A stretch of DNA of 64,000 nucleotides from Buxus sempervirens. Lineage: Eukaryota; Streptophyta; Magnoliopsida; Buxales; Buxaceae. The notes beneath the pieces were generated by a model that saw only the letters and a list, made by a program, of their open reading frames with translations, searched no databases and had not been told where the DNA came from. Of the stretch, positions 12,236-22,526 are shown one piece after another. The translations under genes and the position numbers were made by a program. Position 1 is the stretch's first letter; the number at the start of each line of letters is the position of its first letter. The DNA lies in assembly GCA_947561395.2 (NCBI GenBank), contig OX387186.1, positions 41,745,220-41,809,219 of the forward strand. Reading direction: 5' to 3'.

Positions 12236-13494
12236 TAGCCCTTCAGTTCCACTCCTTTTGGAAGTTAAGTAATGATATTACTATATTTTTTATCATATAA
12301 TAATGTTTCTTATTGTATTAGCTATGTATTCCAGTATCATTGAATTCTAATAAAGTAAACTAAGGCTATTATTCTTTTTCTCCATTTTCATGTTTTTATC
12401 TATTTGTTAAATAATTAATCAATTCTTTGTTGGTTTGTCTTGACATTTAAAATTAAAATTAATTTTTAGTGCTATACGAAAGGAAGGCTTCTAGAAACCT
12501 ATCACCGAGAGAATCCAAATAACCAAGACATCAGAGATATTAGCAAGTGATTTGTAACAGTAGTGATGGAAGTTTTGTAACATTAGTGGTAATGGCGATG
12601 GTGGTGGTGGTGGCCATAGGGGTGGAGGCAGCGGAAATGGTGAGATGCTCCACATGAAATCAAAATGAAGTAACCAAAACAGTCAACACATTTGTCTACA
12701 AAACATCAGTATTAGCTTTGAAATGGAAAGGTATGAAGAAGAATAATCAAAACTAAAACTCCAGAAATATTAAGTGCAATTGATTAGTTTCAATTAAAGT
12801 AATAACAGCCTGGCTATCAGTAGAAAAAATAATACTGGGTATTGATCCAAAGGACTTATAAGAGATCTGGGTTTTCTGAATTCATGAAATTAATTTGACA
12901 AGGCTATATAGCTAATAAAGTTGCAGCAAATTAAAGTGAAAACCATAATCAAGTAGAACAAATGTAAGGAAGATGATGAATTAGTTAAGTGAGCAACCAA
13001 ATGCTAAGCACTGCAAAATAAAGCAAACTTGTGGTCTCCTCCTTGGTTCCTGAAGAAGAAAATGAAGAAGAACCATTTTAGTCTTTGTCGAAAGCCACTT
13101 AAAGGAATGCACCCAGAAACACACCTCGCCCACAGCTTTTTATGTTTCCTTCTCAATTTGCAACGGACATCAGAAAACGTAACCAGAGGATCCAAACAAC
13201 CACACCAGAGATTGCTGAGTGATTTGAACTTTGTGGTGTTTTCAACTCATGAGTCTTCCACTCCCCCGACCGTTTGCAATCCTTCCACCAGTGTGGGTTC
13301 CACGCCGACCGATTACATTATCCTGTTTGCTTTTGATGAAAAAAGAAAATAATAATAATAAGAAAAAGTAGTGGGTGACTTTTGATCGAAGTCTTTACTT
13401 GGTCCGGGTCCATTGTGGGTCCAACGCGGCTTGTGGTGGCTCGGTCCAACGTGGTGTTATAATGACAGTGGAACACTTTTGACTTCTCAAGGCA
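12236..13494. other. Left flank of the MULE; no gene recognised
   Basis: Contains the second copy of the 1-150 block (about 12691-12850) and a short GGT/GAT-rich tract near 12580-12640. That tract resembles the start of the longer GGT-rich tract at 62700 on the other side of the MULE. Open frames such as 13029-13352 show no recognisable family. Confidence 0.4.
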
Positions 13495-13503
13495 ATAATG
13501 GTC
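13495..13503. repeat. Left 9 bp target-site duplication of the MULE
   Basis: ATAATGGTC directly before the left terminal inverted repeat; identical to 62515-62523. Nine base pairs is the usual Mutator duplication length. Confidence 0.93.
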
Positions 13504-13655
13504 GCGCTCGGATCCTCTGTGAAGCGCATCCTCTGTGAAGCAAAAACATCGTCTGTGAAGCGCAATCCAACGGACCAGAATAAGCGAAGGTTATAATAGT
13601 AATTTTGAGCGCAATACTTAAAAAAGTATTAAAATTCTACTTGGCTCTCTCCTCT
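13504..13655 (+). repeat. Left terminal inverted repeat of the MULE
   Basis: It pairs with the reverse complement of 62364-62514. The first ~36 bases are identical, and most bases match out to ATTAAAATTCT. It contains three tandem near-copies of ATCCTCTGTGAAGCGC, plausible transposase-binding sites. Weaker resemblance may continue to about 13900. Confidence 0.93.
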
Positions 13656-14136
13656 GCAAGACAAAAACGCGCGAAACATTTATATTATTGAACTTATAAT
13701 CTTGTCCACGACCGAACTTTCTCTATTCTTACTCAGACATTTCTGTGTTTACTCCGACATTGGCGGGAAAGGTGCTGTCTTTACTCTCGATTCGAAGAAA
13801 AGGAAGGCAGCTACCACAATTCCACTTCCAAGTGTTAAAGAAGAAAGGACCACCACTCACTCCACCATTATTTGTTTCTATTTAAGACTCCAACAACCAA
13901 TCTAAACCAGGTACATAAACAGATTTTTGGCTTTTCCCATTAATGTCAACCCCCGAAGATGGTGGAACCTTAAATAAATTCAAATGATGGTCGGGCGAAC
14001 AATTCCGCGCCGCCACACATCGACAGGGTACCATGTGGTATCCTCAATGATACACCTGGGGTACTAAAAAAAAATCAGAAGTAAAGGGAGATAATAAATT
14101 TGTAATTACGATTCAACCAATTAAATAATAGGTACC
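13656..14136. other. Left subterminal DNA of the MULE
   Basis: No supported gene. It holds scattered words shared with the reverse complement of 62060-62360 (for example ACATTTCTG and GGACCACCA) and begins to show the GGTACC words typical of the element. Confidence 0.4.
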
Positions 14137-15953
14137 TGTAGACACCCCAAATTGCACTACAAAATGAGAAAATAATGGAAAATATGTAATTGGGATTTGA
14201 AACAGGTCCATAAAGTATAAAATCTGGCCAAACGGGTCATGCCCGTATTTTGTTTACGGTCTGGTCATACCTGCAGTTGATATACGGTCACGGCGTGCCC
14301 GTATTAATAATACGGGCAGGGCGCGACCGTAATATATATACGGGCACGGGGGTCTTTGTGCGAATTTTACCTTTTTGATTTTTGAGCCTTATCTGCACTC
14401 AAATATCTCTCTTGGATAAGCGAATTCTCTTATTTATCTGTTCGAATTATCTCATTTATCCTTGTGGATAAAGGATTGGCATGATCTTGTGTTTAACTCA
14501 AACTGAAACTCTATCTTGCCAAACCTTGGACCAACCATACCCCTGGGTTTGCCTATAAATAAAGGACCTCTCCTCAAGCAAAAGGCCACGAAATTTTGAA
14601 GAATCAAAAGCTCCAAGAGAAGGAAAGGAATCCCTGCTGCTCTGCCTGCTCAATCCAGGTAAGTCCCCTATCCCTTTTATTTTCTGTCTTCAATTCTAGA
14701 AGTAATAGGATCATCTCTATTGCAGTAGAATAAGGCCATATCTGTTTTTGTATCCCTAAACCTGCCTCCAAGTACCTCAAGGGTCTCTCTAGCCGTAAAA
14801 CGTGAAGAAAGAACTAGGGGAAAGGAGAACAGGTGGATCCCTAGAATAGAACCCCATATCTGTTTTTTTCTTTTTTTCATAGAATAAGGCCTTTGATTGT
14901 GTTTGTGTAACCAAACCTATCTCCAAGTACCTCAAGGGTCTCTCTAGCCGTAAAACGTGAAGAGAGAACTAGGGGAAAAGAGAACAGGTGGATCGGTAGG
15001 GTAGACCCCCATGTGCTCTAATTTGTGAGATGTGGCTGTTTTAAATATCCTGATCATGTTTTAATGCTTTTTATGATATATCTGAATGAATAACATGAAT
15101 CCATGATGTTTATAGCATGAGATCCCCTATTTTTGCCAAAATTTGGATTTTTGCCACTTTTGCACCTACAGCACTGTTTTCGTGATTTTTGTGGTCTTAG
15201 GCTAAGATTTTGGATTTATCATGATCAATATGATAGATCTGGATCCAGAAGCCTGAAAATAAATTCTAGGGTTTCATGAGATGATTTTTAAATTGTTTTT
15301 CATTATTGAGAGAAGACCCTATGGTCTCAGTTCTCCCCTTTTGGTGTTTTTCATCAATGTGGATATTTTTGGTTTTGATTTTCAGATTTAATGTGAAATT
15401 TGAGCTTTATCTATGTCTTGGACTATTCAAGTTCAATTTTGAAATATTTTATAAAAATCATATTTTTCTAGATTTCTAGAATTTTGACTTGAAGCCAGAT
15501 TTTTGGATTTTTCACTTTAAATTGATTTTATTCGATTTTATCTCAAATTTGTCTTGATCATGAAACCCTAGGAATGGTATGATCATGTTTGATAGTTCTG
15601 GATCAATCAGACTATTCATATGAAAAAACCATACAATTTTGTCCTTTTTTGTGATTTTGTGTGATTTTTATAGCAAGCTTTTTCCTTTACTTTAAACATC
15701 AACAATACCTGGCAACCACCTTGTGTGGATGAATAGGGGTGCCTAACACCTTCCCATGTTCATAACTTAATCCCCTTACCCATCTCTGGTTGTTTTTTTA
15801 GGAGGGATATTTTGCCCTAAAATTGCCTTTTGTGCTTATTTAATATTTTGGTGTCCATTCACACCTAAATTGAATGGTGGCGACTCTTTGTTTAATATAA
15901 TCCCATGTGATGATTGAGGAAATCATTAGATTGATTTTTTCCCATGTCTCACA
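14137..15953 (+). mobile_element. Solo LTR (Tat-type), 1817 bp
   Basis: It begins TGTAGACACCCC and ends CATGTCTCACA, and is flanked by a perfect 5 bp duplication GTACC (14132-14136, 15954-15958). It is the same family as the LTRs at 34374 and 53191 but more diverged. It carries the CCGTAT/ATACGG palindrome cluster (about 14230-14350), a TATA box in CCTATAAATAAAGG (about 14553), a donor-like CCAGGTAAGT near 14656, and two copies of a CTCTCTAGCCGTAAAACGTG hairpin region (about 14785 and 14938). No internal coding region remains. Confidence 0.92.
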
Positions 15954-16450
15954 GTACCTACCGAAGTAAGCCGCATGTTGGGTGTACTTAAGTCGTAGGT
16001 AGCCCCAATTAAGCCTAAGGTACACGTTAATCTTCAGGTACATGCATATTTAGCCATAAGTACACCCGAGGACAACCCTTAGGTACCTGTAAAAAAAACG
16101 CTCCCAAATAAGCCTTGGGTAACCCCATTAAGCACTCATTACCCACACAAAAAGGCTAGTCAAATAAGAATTCGGTACCCCCGAAATAAACAATGAAGCA
16201 CCCCCAAAATAACCTTAGGTACGCCCAGAAATAAACAGCTGTCAAATAAGCTATTACCACCCCCGAACAAGCCTTAGGTACCCACCGAATAAATGTGAGG
16301 TTCACCACAATTAAGCCTTAGGTACACACCATAAGAACCTGTAGGTACCCACCAAAAAACAGCCAATAATGCCCTAGGTACCCCCAATTAATCATTAGGT
16401 ATCCCCAAAATAAGGCATAGGTACCAAGAAATTTTCGTAGGTATCCCAAA
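15954..16450. repeat. GGTACC-rich degenerate array
   Basis: Fifteen or more variants of TTAGGTACCCCCAAATAAGCC are spaced 25-45 bp apart, each centred on the palindrome GGTACC or a one-base variant. The same word type, in both orientations, recurs at 16740-16870, 19965-20470, 25950-26340, the 26-33.6 kb core, 56820-57480 and 61130-62060, always within the MULE and never within the nested retroelements. The retroelement at 14137 inserted into one such site. Confidence 0.8.
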
Positions 16451-16640
16451 TCGCCTGGCATCGATTAATCCTGGGATTTAATCGTGATGAAACAGAGACT
16501 TCATGTTCTCTGGAAAGTTAATCGGGAAGGTCGCGATTAATCGCGAGACCTAATCTCGACTGGGCGATTAGTCGTGGATGCTAATCGTGGAAAATCCGTG
16601 TCTTAAAATTCTAATCGCGGATCTCACGATTAATCTCTGG
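16440..16640. promoter_or_regulatory. GATTAATCG palindrome cluster upstream of the transposase
   Basis: About ten variants of GATTAATCG (for example GATTAATCGCGAG, CTAATCGCGG) occur in 200 bp, plus the block GATGAAACAGAGACTT. Related clusters precede the minus-strand gene at 25614 and the protease gene at 61040. A role as promoter or transposase-binding region is inferred from position only. Confidence 0.55.
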
Positions 16641-16968
16641 GCTAATCGCGCGGACATGTTTTGTCTTTTTTTTTACTTTATTTTTTGCCAGTATATTCTA
16701 TCTTATTTTAACCAAACCTATGGGAATGAAGAAGGTCCAAAACTTATGTACCACCTTCGTACCCTTGGCGTACCGTAAAAATAATTCGTAGGTACCATGT
16801 GTCTAGGTACTAAGAAATTATTCCGACGTACTCAAGTTTTGTAATAAGCCCTCAAAATACACCAACTTGGCACATGGTTGAAGAGAATGGTTACCCTGTG
16901 ATGTTCATGGGTACTATATATTGTTATTAGTATGATATTCTAAGTGGAATATCTGTTTTATGTTGTAG

Positions 16969-19710
16969 GGACAAATAGAGCAAGTCATTTCTACAAGTGG
17001 AAGTGAGCAATTAAGTGGAGATGAGGTCAGTGATGATATAGCGGATATAAATACAGTGCCTAGAGTTGTAAGAGCACTAAGGTTCGATGACGGCGAAGGG
17101 CATACTCAAAATTTTAGGCCATCCGTGGGAATGGAGTTCCCATCTACCGATGAAGCATATAGATTTTACAATGCTTATGCAGCACAGAAGGGCTTCAGTA
17201 TTCGAAAGAGTACGAGATGGAAAAGTCGGAAAGATGGTAAGGAGTTGTGTAGGAAGTTTTGTTGCTATAAAGAAGGGAAGAAGGGAATAGACAAACGGGA
17301 TAAAGATGTGAAGAACCCTAGAAAGGAAACACGTACGGGTTGTTTGGCACACATGAGTGTGAAAGCTCAAGACAATGGCATGTATTTTGTAGCGAGCTTT
17401 GAGGACGAGCATAATCATGAGGTTGTTACCTCAAGTAAGGCCCACATGCTACCTTCACAGAGGAAAGTTACAGAGGCGCAATTAGCAGAAATTGTATTAG
17501 CAGAAAGCAGTGGCATACGACCAAAGCATGCTTTTAAGTTCATGGGTAAAGAAGCCGGCGGAAGAGAGAATTTGGGCTTCCTACCTATTGACCATAAGAA
17601 CCAGATGCGTGACAGATGGAGAGCAATGAAAGTAGGAGACGGATCAAGGTTATTAATTTATTTTGAAGGACAACTGATTGACGATCCGTCTTTCTTTTAT
17701 GCTGTACAAGTTGATGAGAACAATGAAATAACAAACTTTCTGGGCTGATCGGAAGATGCAAGAAGACTACAATAATTTTGGAGATGTCATTTGTTTTGAT
17801 ACAACTTATAGGACAAACGAAGCTCAAAGGCCATTTGCACCATTGGTTGGAGTCAACCATCATAGACGAATGGTAGTGTTCGGAGCCTCAATGCTTTATG
17901 ATGAGACAAAGGCATCCTTTGTTTGGTTGTTTGAAACATTTATAAAGGCAATGAATGGGAAAAGGCCAGTTACCATCTTGACAGACCAAGATGCAACTAT
18001 GTCAGCTGCAATTGCTTTTTTTTTTTCCGAACACCTATCATCGGTTATGTGTATGGCATTTGCACCAAAATTCATTGAAGCATCTCGGTCATGTATTCCA
18101 AACGAGAACCTCATTTTCATCTGATTTCAATCGGTGTATATATGATTACGAGGAAGAGGCTGAGTTCTTGGAAGCGTGGGATACAATGATTCAAAAATAC
18201 GATCTCCAAGACAATGAGTGGCTGAAGGGCATATTTAAGATAAAGGAGAAATGGGCCCTTGTATATGGAAGAACTACATTTTGTGCTGACATGAAGAGCA
18301 CCCAACTGAGTGAAAGCTTCAACAGCCAGTTAAAGAAATACACGAAGTACAACATGGACGTCTCGTGTTTTTTCCAGCATTTTTCAAGGCTTTTGGATGA
18401 TATCCGTTACAAGGAACAGGAAGACAATTATAATATGAGCCAGCGTATTCCAAGAATGATGGCGGAAATCATCATATTAAAGCATGCAATGGAGGTATAC
18501 ACATCGAAGCTGTTTGAGATTTTTCAATCGGAATATGCAAAAGCTCAGAATCTTGTTGTTAATGAGACTTCACATACTGAGACATCCAAAATCTATAAAG
18601 TTAGCTTATTTGATAATCCTCGAGGGCATGTTGTTACAGTTATCACTGAGGATGATATGTTGAAATGCAGTTGCCGTAAGTTTGAATTTGTTGGGATTTT
18701 GTGTAGCCATGCACTCAAAGTACTTGACATGCAAAATATTAAGAGGATCCTAAGTCAATACATATTAAAGCGGTGGACAAAGGATGCAAAGGGTTGCAGC
18801 CCAAGTTATAGTCGTATGTTAGATGAGGAAGTGGCAAAGCTTTCCATGGTTAAACGGTACAGAGAACTTTGCCATAATGCCGTTAAATTGTCAGCAATTG
18901 TTGCCGAAACTTTCGAGGCATATGAATGTGCTGCGAATGGGCTGGCCATTTTAATGACCGAAGTTGGAAATGTGCTGAAGAACAAGCCTCCGAGCATAGT
19001 GGATGGGAATGAAGGAGAGAATTTATCTGAAAATATTCAAAACACCATTGCTGGACTAAAGAGGAAGCCGGGTCGAGGTCGTAGTGGACGTCGACCAAAA
19101 CATTTTTCAGAAAGGGCTCCAAAGAGGAAGAGGAACCATGACATACCAACTCAAACGGCAAATACAATTCAGAGTCAAACTCCACCACAGACACAATATG
19201 CAAGTCAAAGCTCTGGATGGAGTGAGACAATGGTATAATACTTACCTCATACTAATGTATTTGTTTTATCGTATCATGTTTATGGTTTTATGGGGGATTT
19301 TCTGATTTTTTATGAATTTTATCTATTCCATAGGCCTCTCATCAGTTTCGAACAGATGGAGTGGTGACGGGAATGCAATCGAGAACATATCCTATGGCTG
19401 AATATGCAATTTTGTCTCCATTCCAACAACCTGGTACTTACACACAGCTACTGTGGGTATATTTTCTAGAAGATCCTACTCTTCAATACTTTGTGAAGAA
19501 TTTCAATGCTTTGCAATGACATTCCATTAATGACAGGAATCAATGAGTCCAAACATATTCCAAGAATCCAACTCAAGCAATACTGTTGGCCAGAATCAAT
19601 TTGGCTCCTGTTCAAACTCTACTGTAGGGAGATCTCCAGGAGTTTATAGTGGAGATGGGAGCTTATATCGTCAAGAAGGAGATTTAGGTCATTTCCCCAG
19701 AGATTTGTGA
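16969..19710 (+). pseudogene. FAR1/FHY3-like MULE transposase, two frameshifts
   Basis: Would bind the element ends and catalyse cut-and-paste transposition in the nucleus. The main exon follows an acceptor TTGTAG at about 16968 and ends at 19232 (ATG/GTATAA). Smaller exons fit at 19334-19456 and 19537-19710 (stop TGA). Visible in order: FAR1 DNA-binding domain (GMEFPSTDEAYRFYNAYA, then Cys and HNHE residues), MULE DDE core with Asp in ICFDTTY, Asp in ILTDQDATM and Glu in QLSESFNSQ, a SWIM zinc finger (CSC...CSH), and a basic AT-hook-like KPGRGRSGRRPK. Frame is lost near 17738 (just before FWADRKMQ) and again in the T run near 18018-18028 (before the PNTYHRLCVWHLH region). Upstream exons are unresolved. 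Length and domains otherwise match active relatives. Confidence 0.88.
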
Positions 19711-20654
19711 TTCTTTTGTATATTGGTACGACAAAAAAGGGGGAGTGAATTGTGTATATTGAATGTAATGACAGTGTTAGTCCTGTAATTATATTGTTTT
19801 TGTAGTGCAATGTAAGTGTTCATTTTTTCTAATTGTACAAGGATGTGTATGTACCAAATGTATACTTCCAGTGGAATGAGAATCACAATTTTGAGTTAAT
19901 TATTTAGTTCCGTTAATTGGTTAATATTTTCAGAGCTTCTTGCTGTTTCTCTTGCAAGTACATCCCAAATCAAAATAAGGTTCCCCCATTAATAACACAG
20001 GTACATCCAAAATCAACCCTTAGGTACCCCCTATCTACCTTAGGCACCACCCATAATGGCTCCCAAAACCCCCAAATATATATATTTTGTACACCCCAAC
20101 TGAAGAGTTAAGGTATCCCCTCAAACAACAATAAGAACCCACTCATCTGGACCTTAGGTACTGTAGATTAAGCGTTAGGTACCCACAATCATGCTTTAGG
20201 TACCCCACAAATAAGCCCAAGGTACCCTCTGCACAAATAGCATGACGCGCGTACCTGGGATATCAACGCCCAAACGTTTCAGTACGAATTGGTGATTGAG
20301 ATTTCAACGCGCGAACGTTGCTTCGTAACGTCCGCACGTTAGAAGGAAATTCTTCCTACTTCTTAACGTACCACTTTGTTCCCTGTAATTATGCCCTTGT
20401 CCTCAAGGAATCCCCCCAATGATGCCTTAGGTAGCCCCCAATTGAGGCCTACGGTACACCGCCAATCATCTTTTCAAAGAAGGAACTGATTCGGAGTAGA
20501 TTGATGGACAAAATTATATCAAATGGAAACAACAGAGGATTATGATGCTGTAATTACGAATACTTTTACTATGTGAAATGAGTATACATTTGAGTTGCGT
20601 TGAGATAAATACATTTATATCCAAAAACATAGAAGTACGTCTAAAATCAGCACA
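19711..20654. repeat. Inter-gene block with GGTACC array and CGCG palindromes
   Basis: DNA between the 3' ends of two convergent genes. GGTACC-type words cover about 19965-20250 and 20395-20470. Between them, about 20250-20345, are AACGCGCGAACGTT-like palindromes (for example CAACGCGCGAACGTT and AACGTCCGCACGTT). No gene is supported. Confidence 0.65.
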
Positions 20655-21825
20655 CTACGGTGCAATGTCATCGTCATCAAACCCGAGAAGTGGTGGGAGG
20701 GATGGAGTCTGCTGACTGGAGCAAGTGAAGAGATGAGTCACTATCTTCACGGCTTTCTTGACCAACTTCTTTAGTCCACCAACTTCATGAGTGATAGATT
20801 CCTGAAACATTCCAAAATCACGTCGTAGATTGCCAAAATCCTCTCTAATCTCTCCAACGTCTTGGCTAAGCTACGAAAGGCTTCTAACGACGGTCCACGT
20901 CGTGAATATGTCTTGAAAGAGCTGGGTTGAGAAGTGGGTGGACGAGGATGTGATGACGAAGGTTGTGCTGGCTCTGCTTCCTCTCTTTGTTGTGGCTGCT
21001 GTTGGTGCGCCATTGATTCTCCAGATCTCTGAGCCGCGTGACAGTGGTGGTGCAAAGGTGCAAGTTGCATTTGATTTAGATTCATCTGTGAAAAATGTCT
21101 TGAAATAACCATGGAATTAGGAGGTCCACGTAAACCAAACCTCATCCCAATCCTGGTCATAAGATAGGCAAACGGAAGGGCTCTGTGACCAGATGAATGG
21201 ACAACTTGACATATATGCCTGCAAATGAATGTGGGCAGACAAAGGCACGTCCGAGTAATGAGACGGTAGAGAAAGAAGACCATGGCCTTGGTCAGCTCGA
21301 ACTTATTACCGCACCTAGGATAGACATTGAATGTGAAGATGAGATGGAGTATTCTATACGTAGGGAAGAGCTGATTAGCTTGAAGCACAGTCTTTTTCCA
21401 TGGTGCATCAATCCCACACAGACATTGAGTGGCCTCAGCAAGTTCCTTGCGTTGGTGGGTTCAGGAAACGGACCTCTGATCTAGGTATACCCATTAGATC
21501 ACTTATCAAGTCAGGTGTGACAGTATAGGTAGAGTCTGCCACTTTGATCTCAAATGCAGGCTCACGAAAAGGAGGGTTGGACAAGTTATGGGATCCGGCG
21601 TAAAGTTGAGCAACAGTCGAGGAGTTGGCAGCATCCCCCCAATCTAGAATGCCGGACCAACCAACAGCTTCCAGAATCTGTACAATACCATATGGTGCTT
21701 GTAAGCACCCAAATTTTGATCAAACCAAATAAAAGAGAAAAAATGTGCTAAAAGACAGCAGAAAAGTCAAACCCTGAGGGATCAAAAATTGACTTTTTGA
21801 TCAAGAGAAAATTGGTCACCTTGCC

Positions 21826-22050
21826 CTATCTCAATGGATAGAGAATCTCGACGTGGTTCCAACGCAACTGAGTTTGCTGGAATCGGAGTCCGGATGAAGG
21901 ATCTATGGGCCGGTCAAACTTAAAGAGGAGCCGAAAGTTGACTTTTTCTCGAGCCCCGTGCCGAGTGCTTAGCCCTATGCCAATGGATAGAGGACTCCGA
22001 CACGGTTCTAACGCAATTGAGTTTGCCCAAATCGGAGTCCGGATGAAGAA
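21826..22050. repeat. Duplicated ~80 bp segment inside the solo LTR
   Basis: The segment CAATGGATAGAG ... ATCGGAGTCCGGATGAAG occurs at about 21831-21900 and again at about 21980-22048 with several substitutions, about 145 bp apart. Confidence 0.65.
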
Positions 22051-22259
22051 GATGTAAGCAGTTGAAGTTCTAGGGCAGCGTGCTGGAAAACTGCACACGT
22101 GGCAAAAGTCTGCACACGTGGCAAGCAGCAGAGCAAAAAGGTCTCAGGGATTAAATCTGTAATTACCCAAATCAGTGAAAAATATCTCAATGGTAAAGCT
22201 GCAGATATCCAAGGGTATCAGGGACTAGATCCATAAGCATCAAAACTTGAGAAAATATC

Positions 22260-22405
22260 CCAGGGACCAATCTGTAAATATCCAAAAGTATCAGGGACTA
22301 AATCTGTAAATATCAAAAGTATCAGGGACTAAATCTGTAAATATCCAAAAGTATCATGGACTAAATCTGTAAAAATCCAAAGTTCCAGGGACCAATCCAC
22401 AAATA
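22260..22405. repeat. Tandem repeat, 32-33 bp unit
   Basis: Four to five copies of a unit containing GTATCAGGGACTAAATCTG and TAAATATCCAAAA. Diverged copies extend back to about 22195. Confidence 0.8.
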
Positions 22406-22466
22406 CCAAGATTTGCTCATGATTGATGTCCCCTATGGGCATGCATGGGCATCATCCATGCATGCA

Positions 22467-22470
<4 letters not shown>

Positions 22471-22524
<54 letters not shown>
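22471..22524. repeat. CT microsatellite
   Basis: Uninterrupted (CT)n of about 26 units inside the solo LTR, with a shorter run near 22627-22645 and CATGCATG words around it. It explains the Ser/Leu-rich open frames here. Confidence 0.9.

Positions 22525-22526
<2 letters not shown>

Noticed and set aside
14677-14880. Short open frames within the LTRs (for example 14677-14880, 54559-54759)
   Set aside because: Lie inside non-coding LTR sequence; no conservation of frame between the LTR copies by eye.
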